From an uncultured Caulobacteraceae bacterium (GTDB lineage Bacteria; Pseudomonadota; Alphaproteobacteria; Caulobacterales; Caulobacteraceae), in the NCBI GenBank assembly GCA_946480495.1, contig CAMLKO010000071.1, forward strand, positions 1 through 6,025: a DNA stretch of 6,025 nucleotides. The letters are read 5' to 3'. A program made the translations under genes and the position numbers. Under the pieces are notes generated by a model. It had not been told where the DNA came from, did not search any database, and saw only the letters and a list, made by a program, of their open reading frames with translations. Positions 1 to 5,909 of the stretch are shown here, piece after piece. Numbering within the stretch: position 1 is the first letter of the stretch; each line of letters starts with the position of its first letter.

Positions 1-16
1 TTCCGAGCCAACTGGG

Positions 17-55
17 ACGCCCCGGAAGCCTCGCGCTTCCGGGGCGTTTCCGTTT
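17..55 (+). terminator. Rho-independent terminator of a gene left of the window
   Basis: A perfect 13-bp inverted repeat (17-29 with 35-47) closes over a 5-base loop, CTCGC. It is followed on the plus strand by a T-rich tail, TTTCCGTTT (47-55). On the minus strand the sequence after the stem is not T-rich, so the plus direction is favoured. The gene it would terminate ends before position 1. The tail is interrupted by CCG, so read-through into the sirtuin is plausible. Confidence 0.8.
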
Positions 56-60
56 GTGCG

Positions 61-816
61 ATGCCTCCGCGCATGTCGCGCCAGCAACTCGCGCAAATGA
101 TCGAGGAAGCCCGCCGCATCGTGGTGTTCACCGGCGCGGGCATCTCCACCGAATCCGGCATTCCCGACTTCCGTAGCCCCGGCGGCGTCTGGAGCCGGAT
201 GAAGCCCATCTACTTCGACGATTTCGTCGCCCATGAGGAGAAGCGCCGCGAGGCCTGGCGCCGCGCCTTCTCCGGCGTGGCGGGCTGGACCGGCGCCAGT
301 CCCAATCTGGGACACTATGCGGTCGCCCAACTGGTGGCGCAGGGCAAGGCCGGCGCCGTCATCACCCAGAACGTCGACAACCTGCACCAGGATTCCGGCG
401 TGCCCGACCACCAGGTGATCGAGCTGCACGGCAACGCCAGCTATGCGAAGTGCCTGACCTGCGGCGTGCGCCACGAGCTGGAAGACTTGCGGCCGGCGTT
501 CGAGGAGACCGGCGAGCCGCCCGTCTGCCGCCACTGCGGCGGGCTGGTGAAGACGGCCACGATCTCGTTCGGCCAGCCGATGCCGCAGGGGCCGATGCTG
601 CGGGCCGAGGGCGAGACGATGGCCTGCGACCTCTTCCTGGTGCTGGGCTCGTCGCTGGTGGTGCAGCCGGCCAATGGCTTTCCGCTGCTGGCGAAGGATC
701 ACGGGGCCGGGCTGGTCATCGTCAACCGCGACCCGACCCCGCTCGACGGCTACGCCGACCTCGTCCTGCACGAGGAGATCGGCCCGCTGCTTTCGCAGGT
801 CGTGAAGCTGAGCTGA
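61..816 (+). CDS. Sir2-family NAD-dependent protein deacylase (sirtuin)
   Basis: This is a cytoplasmic sirtuin that removes acyl groups from protein lysines, using NAD+ and releasing nicotinamide and O-acyl-ADP-ribose. The 251 residues cover the whole catalytic core. The NAD-binding motifs GAGIS (25-29) and ESGIPDFR (31-38) come first, then TQNVDNLHQ (102-110) and the catalytic His123 in ELHG. A structural zinc site is formed by Cys131, Cys134, Cys156 and Cys159. ISFG (168-171), GSSL (196-199) and VNRD (221-224) complete the Rossmann part. I do not see the Tyr-x-x-Arg acid-recognition pair of SIRT5/CobB desuccinylases; the RREAWRRAF stretch (62-70) recalls class II (SIRT4-like) enzymes, but this is a by-eye judgement. 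No Shine-Dalgarno precedes ATG 61, the in-frame ATG 73 or the ATG 97. The frame is also open leftwards to the window edge through the terminator hairpin, so the exact start is unsure. The function call is firm; the acyl preference and substrates are unknown. Confidence 0.93.
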   Translation: MPPRMSRQQLAQMIEEARRIVVFTGAGISTESGIPDFRSPGGVWSRMKPIYFDDFVAHEEKRREAWRRAFSGVAGWTGASPNLGHYAVAQLVAQGKAGAVITQNVDNLHQDSGVPDHQVIELHGNASYAKCLTCGVRHELEDLRPAFEETGEPPVCRHCGGLVKTATISFGQPMPQGPMLRAEGETMACDLFLVLGSSLVVQPANGFPLLAKDHGAGLVIVNRDPTPLDGYADLVLHEEIGPLLSQVVKLS

Positions 817-862
817 GCGGACCAAAACACCGCCTTCTGCGTTGCTCTCAAGGTCACGCCTG

Positions 863-868
863 AAGGAG
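863..868 (+). promoter_or_regulatory. Ribosome binding site of the L,D-transpeptidase gene
   Basis: AAGGAG ends four bases before ATG 873. It is the clearest Shine-Dalgarno in the window and fixes the start that gives a complete lipoprotein signal peptide. Confidence 0.75.
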
Positions 869-872
869 CCAC

Positions 873-2393
873 ATGCGTAAGTCCGGGATTTCCCTCGCCG
901 CCCTCGCCGCCGCCCTCGCCCTGTCCGCCTGCGGGCCCGGCGGCGGGATAAGCCTCCCGGGTTCGCACCAGGTCTCCGCCGGCGCCCTTCGCCACGCGGT
1001 GAAGGACGCGCGCATCAAGCAGTTCTACGAACAGCGTCAGTGGAAGCCGGCCTGGGGCGGAGCCAACAGCAAGGACCTGCTGGAGGCCATCGACGCGTCC
1101 GAAAAGCACGGCATCGACACCAACCGCTTCCTGATCATCATCGGCAAGGCGCCCGACGACCTGCGCGAGGAAATCGCGATGACGGAGGCCGCGCTGGCCT
1201 ACGCCGACGCGCTGTCCGTGGGCATGGCCGATCCGAAGAAGATCTACGCCCCCTACACCCTGGCCAAGCCGAAGGTGGATGTGGTGGCCGGGCTGAACCA
1301 GGCCGTGGACAAGGGCGCCGTCGGCGGCTGGCTGGAGGGCCTCGCCCCGCAGGACGGCGAATACAAGGCCCTGTCGGCGGCCTACCTGGGCCTCCTGCAG
1401 CAGATCAAGCAACAGCCGATGGCGCTGATTCCGCCGGGGCCCTCGATCAAGCCCGGCGGGCGCGATGCGCGCATCCCCGCCATCGCCGCGGCGCTGGCGG
1501 CGGCGGGCTTTTCCAGCAGCCAGGTCAACCCGCAGGCGCCGGTCTACACGCCGGCCATGCAGGCCGGGATCAAGGGCCTGCAGACCGAAGCGGGCCTCAA
1601 GGCCGATGGCGAAATCGGGGATGCGACCATCGCAGCGCTCAACACCGTGCGCAGCGATCACGCCCAGCAGATCGCGCTGAACATGGAGCGGCTGCGCTGG
1701 CTGTCGCGCGACGCTCCCGACACCCGGATCGACGTGAACACGGCCGCCGCTCTGCTCGACTACTACAAGGACGGAAAGGCGGTCTGGTCCTCGCGCGTGG
1801 TCGACGGCCAGCCCGGCAAGCAGACGCCGCAGCTTGGCGCCTATCTCTTCCAGCTGGTGGCGAACCCGCCGTGGGTGGTGCCCAAGGGGATCGCCGAGAA
1901 GGAGGTCCTGCCCAAGGGGCCGGGCTTCCTGGCGGCCGAGGACATGTACATCAGCGACGACGGCCAGGTCGTGCAGCGCGCCGGGCCGAAGTCGGCGCTG
2001 GGCCGGGTCAAGTTCGACCTGGACGACAAGTACGCCATCTACCTGCACGACACCCCGTCGAAGGCGGCCTTCGACACGCCCTACCGGCACAAGAGCCACG
2101 GCTGCGTGCGGGTGCAGAACGCCATCCAGTTCGCCCAGCTGATCGCCGACCAGCAGGGCAAGCGCTCCCAGTTCGACCAGGGGCTGGCCTCGGGTGAGAC
2201 GACCTCAATCGCGTTGCCGGAGAAGATTCCGGTGCGGCTGTTCTACCAGACCGTCTTCCTCGACCGGACGGGGCAGCTCGTCTACCTGCCCGACCCGTAC
2301 GGCTGGGACGCCAAACTGGCCGACGCGCTGGGCATGAAGGCGGCCAGGCGCAACGTGCTCGACGACGGGGTGCTGATCCCGCTCGGACCCTAG
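873..2393 (+). CDS. YcbB/LdtD-type L,D-transpeptidase, predicted lipoprotein
   Basis: The enzyme forms 3-3 (mDAP-mDAP) peptidoglycan crosslinks in the periplasm from tetrapeptide donors. It is a cysteine enzyme of the YkuD fold. The 506-residue protein starts with a lipoprotein signal: basic MRK, a hydrophobic stretch, and lipobox LSAC with Cys20. Residues about 34-180 form the helical scaffold typical of YcbB. Residues about 197-262 form a peptidoglycan-binding-1 domain (LQTEAGLKADGEIGDATIAAL). The linker ALNMERLRWL (268-277) leads into the YkuD domain (about 285-430), with His392 in YLHDTP and the nucleophile Cys411 in SHGCVRV. The C-terminal segment (LPEKIPVRLFYQTVF, then DPYGWD) is also YcbB-like. 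Escherichia coli YcbB is longer and, as I recall, anchored by a membrane helix, so the lipobox is a variation. It lies 56 nt after the sirtuin with its own strong ribosome binding site and no visible promoter, so co-transcription is possible. Its TAG stop interlocks with that of the convergent MATE gene. Confidence 0.93.
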   Translation: MRKSGISLAALAAALALSACGPGGGISLPGSHQVSAGALRHAVKDARIKQFYEQRQWKPAWGGANSKDLLEAIDASEKHGIDTNRFLIIIGKAPDDLREEIAMTEAALAYADALSVGMADPKKIYAPYTLAKPKVDVVAGLNQAVDKGAVGGWLEGLAPQDGEYKALSAAYLGLLQQIKQQPMALIPPGPSIKPGGRDARIPAIAAALAAAGFSSSQVNPQAPVYTPAMQAGIKGLQTEAGLKADGEIGDATIAALNTVRSDHAQQIALNMERLRWLSRDAPDTRIDVNTAAALLDYYKDGKAVWSSRVVDGQPGKQTPQLGAYLFQLVANPPWVVPKGIAEKEVLPKGPGFLAAEDMYISDDGQVVQRAGPKSALGRVKFDLDDKYAIYLHDTPSKAAFDTPYRHKSHGCVRVQNAIQFAQLIADQQGKRSQFDQGLASGETTSIALPEKIPVRLFYQTVFLDRTGQLVYLPDPYGWDAKLADALGMKAARRNVLDDGVLIPLGP

Positions 2394-3901
2394 TCGCACT
2401 CGACGGCCTCGGGGCACATGGCGTCCATCGCGGGGGTGGCGAAACCGGTGGCGTCGGCCTCGCCCGAGGCGCGCGCGGGCGGTCCCATCCGGGCCTTCCG
2501 CCAGCCGCCCCAGCGGTAGTAGCCGAAGGCGAGCACGACCGAGACGCCCATGCTGACCGGGAAGCTCCACCACAGCGCATCGGCGCCCCACGCCGGCTCC
2601 AGCAGCTTGGCGAAGGCGAGCCGCACGCCCAGCAGCGAGATCGCCAGCGAGATCAGCGGCGGCAGGACCGCGCCGGTCGAGCGCACGACGCCGAACAGCA
2701 CGAAGGTCAGGCCGAACAGGATGAAGGACCAGGCGACGATGTGGTTGATGTGGCGCGCGACCGCGATGGCGTCGGGGTGGCCCGGCAGGAACAGCTGCAG
2801 CAGTGGCTTTTCGGCCAGGATGACCAGCGCGACGAGGGCGCCCGTCAGGAAGAGGTTGATGATCGCGCCGGACCGCGCCGTCAGCTCGACGCGCCGCCAC
2901 TGCTGGGCGCCGACGTTCTGCGCCGCCATGGACGACGCCGCGGCCCCGATCGCCATCGCCGGCATCTGGATGTAGGTCCAGATCTGCGCACCGACGCCGT
3001 AGGCCGCCGCGGTCATCGTGCCGTAGGCGTTGACCATGCCCATCACCGCGATCGCCGAGCCGGAGATGACGATCATCTGCAGCCCCATCGGCAGGCCCTT
3101 GACGATGGTGGTGCGCAGGATCTGGAGGTCGGGCCTCAGGTAGGCGAGCTCGTGGCCCACCAGCCGAAGCGGCAGCCGCCGCGCGTAGATGTAGACCAAG
3201 AGGCCGATCATGCTGACGACCTGACCGATGAAGGTGGAGGTCGCCGCGCCCGCGATGCCCATCTTTGGGAACGGCCCGATGCCGGCGATCAGGAACGGGT
3301 TGAGGCCCGCGTCCAGCAGCACCGAGACGAACATGAAGATCAGCGGCGTCCGGGCGTCGGCCGCGCCGCGCAGGATCATCATCATGTAGTTGTTGAGGTA
3401 CAGCGCCGGCAGCGCGACGAAGATGATCCGCAGGTAGGTCACCGCCATCGGCAGCGCGTCGGCCGGCGTGCCGAACGCGGCCAGGATCTGCGGCGAGAAG
3501 AGGTAGCCGAAGATCGCCACGGCCAGCGACACGCCGGTGAAGAAGGTCGCGCTGGTGCCGACCACGCGCTTGGCGCCGTCGATGTTCTTGGCCCCCATGG
3601 CCTGGCCGACCATGATGGTGCCGGCCATGCCGACGCCGAACACCGCGCCCAGCAGGAAGAAGAGGACGAGGTTGGCGTTGGCGGTGGCGGTGATCCCCGC
3701 CTCGCCCAGGAAGCGGCCGACCCAGACGGCGTTGATCGAGCCGTTCAGCGACTGCAGGACGTTCGAGCCCAGTACCGGTAGCGAGAACCAGAACAGCGTC
3801 GCCATGATCGGCCCCTCGGTCAGGCGGTGACCGTGGTGACGATCCTGCGGCGCGGGCCGCCCTGACGCGGCGTCGTCGGAGATGGGCTTGGCGCCGTCCA
3901 T
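2390..3901 (-). CDS. MATE-family multidrug/cation antiporter
   Basis: This is an inner-membrane antiporter of the MatE family, expected to export cationic or organic compounds in exchange for H+ or Na+. The 503 residues show about twelve hydrophobic segments in two homologous MatE halves, roughly 35-195 and 260-425. Family signatures include LTEGPI (27-32) before helix 1, a GQAMGAKN turn (99-106), LRGAADARTPL (177-187), GIAGAATSTFIGQ (215-227), and in the second half MAAQNVGAQQWRR (325-337). The start at 3901 is the only ATG upstream of the conserved LTEGPI, though it has no good Shine-Dalgarno. About 26 hydrophilic residues precede the motif. A polar tail of about 35 residues follows the last helix and ends in a two-cysteine stretch, CPEAVEC. 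It lies 99 nt downstream of the beta-lactamase-like gene on the same strand. Substrate cannot be told from sequence. Confidence 0.93.
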   Translation of the reverse strand: MDGAKPISDDAASGRPAPQDRHHGHRLTEGPIMATLFWFSLPVLGSNVLQSLNGSINAVWVGRFLGEAGITATANANLVLFFLLGAVFGVGMAGTIMVGQAMGAKNIDGAKRVVGTSATFFTGVSLAVAIFGYLFSPQILAAFGTPADALPMAVTYLRIIFVALPALYLNNYMMMILRGAADARTPLIFMFVSVLLDAGLNPFLIAGIGPFPKMGIAGAATSTFIGQVVSMIGLLVYIYARRLPLRLVGHELAYLRPDLQILRTTIVKGLPMGLQMIVISGSAIAVMGMVNAYGTMTAAAYGVGAQIWTYIQMPAMAIGAAASSMAAQNVGAQQWRRVELTARSGAIINLFLTGALVALVILAEKPLLQLFLPGHPDAIAVARHINHIVAWSFILFGLTFVLFGVVRSTGAVLPPLISLAISLLGVRLAFAKLLEPAWGADALWWSFPVSMGVSVVLAFGYYRWGGWRKARMGPPARASGEADATGFATPAMDAMCPEAVECD

Positions 3902-3909
3902 GGGGTTTT

Positions 3910-3919
3910 GAACCGGTTC
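3910..3919. repeat. Perfect 10-bp palindrome just upstream of the MATE gene
   Basis: GAACCGGTTC is a perfect palindrome eight bases before the MATE start codon. A second copy of the left part, GAACCGG, lies at 3986-3992. An operator role is conceivable, but about six 10-bp palindromes are expected by chance in a window of this length, so I treat it only as a candidate. Confidence 0.25.
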
Positions 3920-4000
3920 GGGTGAGCGGGGTTCCTAGCACGACCGTAGCCGGACAGCATGGGCGATTGGCGCTTCTCCCAAGGTGAACCGGAGGAAGAG

Positions 4001-5098
4001 CTAGGCTGCGGCTTTCGGTTGCGCTTGCGCCTGCTGCTGCGCGGGCAAGGCCTTCGTGTGCCATTCGACCAGCAGGCGCGCGGCCTTCTGGAAGAGGGCG
4101 ATGCGCTCGCCGAGCGAGGCGGTGGTGTCGCCGATCATCACCGCGACGGTATAGACGCGGCCGTCGGGGGCGGTGATGACGCCGACGTCGTTCCAGCCGG
4201 TCTCGCGGGCGCCGAGCTCCTGGCCGGTGCCGGTCTTGTGGGCGATGGTCCAGCCGTCCGGCAGGCCGCCCTTCAGACGCCGCGCGCCGGTCTCGGTCTG
4301 GGCGAGGATGTCGAGGAAGTGCTGGGTGGAGGCCGGCGAGAGCAGGTCGCCCTTCTTCAGCCGGGCCAGCGACTCGGCGATGGCGATCGGGGAGGCGCCG
4401 TCGGCGGGGTCGGCGACGTATTCGTCGAGCTTGGCCTTGCGGTAGTCATCGGGCAGCGTCTCGCGGGCGAACTGGAAGCTCCAGCCTTCGGAATATTCCG
4501 GCCGCCAGGTCATGCCGGCGATGTCGGCCTGCAGCAGGCGCTCCTCCTTGCCGGCGCGGATGGCGCCAAGCCCCTTCTGCAAGATGACGTTCTGGACCAC
4601 CTCCGGGCCGCCGGCGAGGCGCATCAGGGTGTCGTTGGCGGCGTTGTCGCTCTTGGCCAGCGCATCGAACAGCAGCTCGTCGACGGTCGCGGTGTAGCCG
4701 CGGGAGCCGACCTTGGCGCGGATCGGCTGGTGGAAGACCGAGAGGTCGGCGCGGGTCATCGGGACGGGGCCGTCCAGCCGCTGCCTGCCTTCGTCGATCT
4801 GCTGGAAGGTGGCCAGCGCCACCCAGAGCTTGGAGACGCTCTGCTGCGGGAAGATCTGGTCGCCGTTGTAGGCCGCCGTCCAGCCGCTCTGGACGTCGTG
4901 GATGGCGATGCCGACGTGGCCGTGGAAGCCGTCGCCGAGCGCGCGGACCTGCTGGACGAGGTCGGCCGGCGCCGGCGGGGCGACGACCACGCTGCGCAGC
5001 GCCGCGCCGGAGGTCGGGTGCACCCTCTCGACCGGCAGAGCGAAGGTCGCGACGACCGCCGCAACCAGCGCGGCGAACATCTGGAACAGTTTATGCAT
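4001..5098 (-). CDS. Class A beta-lactamase-like serine hydrolase
   Basis: This is an exported penicillin-recognising serine enzyme, most likely hydrolysing beta-lactams in the periplasm. The 365-residue protein begins with a Sec-type signal (hydrophobic core about 7-20, possible cleavage after Ala20). It has the nucleophile motif SVSK (Ser87, Lys90), SDN (150-152) and KTG (288-290, in AHKTGTG). The putative general base is Glu186 in EERLLQAD, which resembles the omega-loop pattern of PER-type subclass A2 enzymes. RLKGGLPDGW (274-283) before KTG also fits that group. It is longer than the usual class A length of about 290-310. The extra length is mainly an omega-loop expansion between Glu186 and GASP (234-237) and an Ala/Gln-rich tail. 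No Shine-Dalgarno is seen before ATG 5098. Upstream is a SleB-like hydrolase, downstream a MATE transporter, both on the same strand. The fold is secure; real beta-lactamase activity rather than another serine hydrolase role is likely but unproven. Confidence 0.87.
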   Translation of the reverse strand: MHKLFQMFAALVAAVVATFALPVERVHPTSGAALRSVVVAPPAPADLVQQVRALGDGFHGHVGIAIHDVQSGWTAAYNGDQIFPQQSVSKLWVALATFQQIDEGRQRLDGPVPMTRADLSVFHQPIRAKVGSRGYTATVDELLFDALAKSDNAANDTLMRLAGGPEVVQNVILQKGLGAIRAGKEERLLQADIAGMTWRPEYSEGWSFQFARETLPDDYRKAKLDEYVADPADGASPIAIAESLARLKKGDLLSPASTQHFLDILAQTETGARRLKGGLPDGWTIAHKTGTGQELGARETGWNDVGVITAPDGRVYTVAVMIGDTTASLGERIALFQKAARLLVEWHTKALPAQQQAQAQPKAAA

Positions 5099-5123
5099 CT
5101 GACAGAACGCAGCTTTTGGCGGC

Positions 5124-5143
5124 GGGCGGAGGTAGGTCCGCCC
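5124..5143. repeat. Inverted repeat in the hydrolase to beta-lactamase gap
   Basis: GGGCGGA (5124-5130) and TCCGCCC (5137-5143) pair perfectly over a 6-base centre. On the minus strand the second arm is followed by GCCGCCAAAAG, not a T-run, so it is a poor intrinsic terminator. It could be a leader hairpin of the beta-lactamase-like gene, an operator, or chance in GC-rich DNA. Confidence 0.4.
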
Positions 5144-5146
5144 CTA

Positions 5147-5154
5147 GCTTTAGC
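5147..5154 (-). promoter_or_regulatory. Candidate -10 element for the beta-lactamase-like gene
   Basis: On the minus strand this reads GCTAAAGC, seven of eight matches to the Caulobacter housekeeping -10 consensus GCTANAWC as I recall it. The nearest -35-like match, CTGAGGC, sits only 8 bases upstream instead of 10-14, which weakens the case. A start site here would give a leader of about 40 nt containing much of the inverted repeat. Confidence 0.3.
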
Positions 5155-5174
5155 GCGTTCTGGCCTCAGGCGTT

Positions 5175-5188
5175 CCTGATTTTTCAGG
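5175..5188 (-). other. Small hairpin across the stop codon of the SleB-like gene
   Basis: CCTGA and TCAGG pair over a 4-base loop and include the TGA stop (5184-5186). The stem has five pairs and no T-tract follows on the minus strand, so it is at best a weak 3' end signal. Read-through into the next gene is therefore possible. Confidence 0.2.
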
Positions 5189-5897
5189 CGCTGCGGCCAA
5201 GGATCGCCTGGGCGGCCATCTGCCAGGCCTGGGTTTCGCCGCCTTCGTAGGGCTGGCTGAGGTGGGACGGCAGCCCGGCCTTTCCGCGCCAGTGGTAGAA
5301 GATGTGCTGGCCGATCTGGGCGACCTTGACCATGTTCGGCGCCCAGGCCGGACGGACGTAGTCGGTGTGGTAGTGGGTGGCCGAGCCGATCTCCTTCTCC
5401 ACGTAGCCGCTGAGCGCCTGCTCGGCGATCATCTTCGCGAAAGCCTCCTGCTCGGGGTGCGGCGGGCGGCGCTTCATCGAGCCGTCGCAGACGAAGGAGA
5501 ACTGGCAGCCCGTCTTGCGCTGGTAGCCCTGGAAGACCACGCCGCAGACCGAGCCCGGGAAGTTGGGGTCGCGCACGCGGTTGACGATCACCTGGGCGAC
5601 GGCCCGCTGGCCGTCCAGCGGCTCGAACCCGGCTTCGTAGTAGATGGCGTCGGCCAGGCAATCGACCGCCGTCTCCCGCTCGATGGCCGAGGTCCGCAGC
5701 ACGAAGGGCTGCACCGAGTTGGGATCGTAGGCCGGCAGCGGAGCGGGGGAGATCAGGGGCGGCTGGCCCGAACCGTACACGCCGCTCACCACGTCGATCG
5801 CCCTGGCGAAACCCGGCGCGGCGATCATGGCGATCGTGGCCAGAACGACGAGCGCAAGGTGAGGCAGGCGCTGGTGGGCGCGCGTGAAAGACGCCAT
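5184..5897 (-). CDS. SleB/CwlJ-like cell-wall hydrolase (Hydrolase_2 family)
   Basis: This is an exported peptidoglycan hydrolase of the SleB/CwlJ catalytic family, whose spore-cortex members act as lytic transglycosylases. In a non-sporulating Gram-negative it would act on the periplasmic wall. I chose the ATG at 5897 (237 residues). AGGGG lies seven bases upstream of it, and it puts a standard signal peptide at the N-terminus (hydrophobic 11-27, AxA-type site at ARA, 31-33). The ATG at 5945 would add 16 residues and lacks a ribosome binding site. The domain spans about 77-205: AIYYEAGFEPLDGQRAVAQV with the likely catalytic Glu88, then VIVNRV, FPGSVCGVVFQG, CQFSFVCDG, and ATHYHTDYVRPAW near the end. 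Cys118, Cys131 and Cys137 may include a disulfide pair. Residues 38-63 are a Pro-rich linker. The next gene on the strand is the beta-lactamase-like enzyme after 85 nt. Confidence 0.88.
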   Translation of the reverse strand: MASFTRAHQRLPHLALVVLATIAMIAAPGFARAIDVVSGVYGSGQPPLISPAPLPAYDPNSVQPFVLRTSAIERETAVDCLADAIYYEAGFEPLDGQRAVAQVIVNRVRDPNFPGSVCGVVFQGYQRKTGCQFSFVCDGSMKRRPPHPEQEAFAKMIAEQALSGYVEKEIGSATHYHTDYVRPAWAPNMVKVAQIGQHIFYHWRGKAGLPSHLSQPYEGGETQAWQMAAQAILGRSA

Positions 5898-5904
5898 TGA
5901 TGAA

Positions 5905-5909
5905 CCCCT
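5905..5909 (-). promoter_or_regulatory. Ribosome binding site deciding the SleB-like start
   Basis: On the minus strand this reads AGGGG, seven bases before ATG 5897. No comparable site precedes the upstream in-frame ATG at 5945, so it supports the shorter protein. Confidence 0.55.

Noticed and set aside
1..60. tRNA 3' end or N-terminal extension of the sirtuin at the left edge
   Set aside because: No T-arm or CCA-type acceptor end is seen. The in-frame residues do not look like a sirtuin N-terminus and run through a perfect terminator hairpin. An extension cannot be fully excluded from this window alone.
750..2099. Long minus-strand open frame opposite the sirtuin end and L,D-transpeptidase
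   Set aside because: It is antisense to well-supported genes, is rich in Arg, Gly and Val with no recognisable domain, and is explained by high GC.
2457..2470. GCCTC/GAGGC hairpin near the MATE 3' end as a terminator
   Set aside because: Five base pairs, inside coding sequence, with no T-tract on either strand; expected by chance at this GC content.
3803..3817. Internal MATE start at ATG 3805 with GAGGGG six bases upstream
   Set aside because: The purine-rich site encodes Glu-Gly of the conserved LTEGPI motif that precedes helix 1 in the family, so the motif must lie inside the protein. The upstream ATG at 3901 is preferred.
2205..4064. 619-codon minus-strand open frame overlapping the MATE gene in another frame
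   Set aside because: Its translation is Arg/Ala/Gly/His-rich without domains, whereas the overlapping frame gives a clear twelve-helix MATE protein.
4001..4100. Terminator between the beta-lactamase-like and MATE genes
   Set aside because: Downstream of the stop only a bulged CTTC-TCC/GGAGAAG pairing with an 11-base loop and no T-run is seen, which does not support termination.
3959..5179. 406-codon plus-strand open frame opposite the beta-lactamase-like gene
   Set aside because: Low-complexity Gly/Val/Asp/Arg composition in a GC-rich shadow frame; the opposite strand has all class A motifs.
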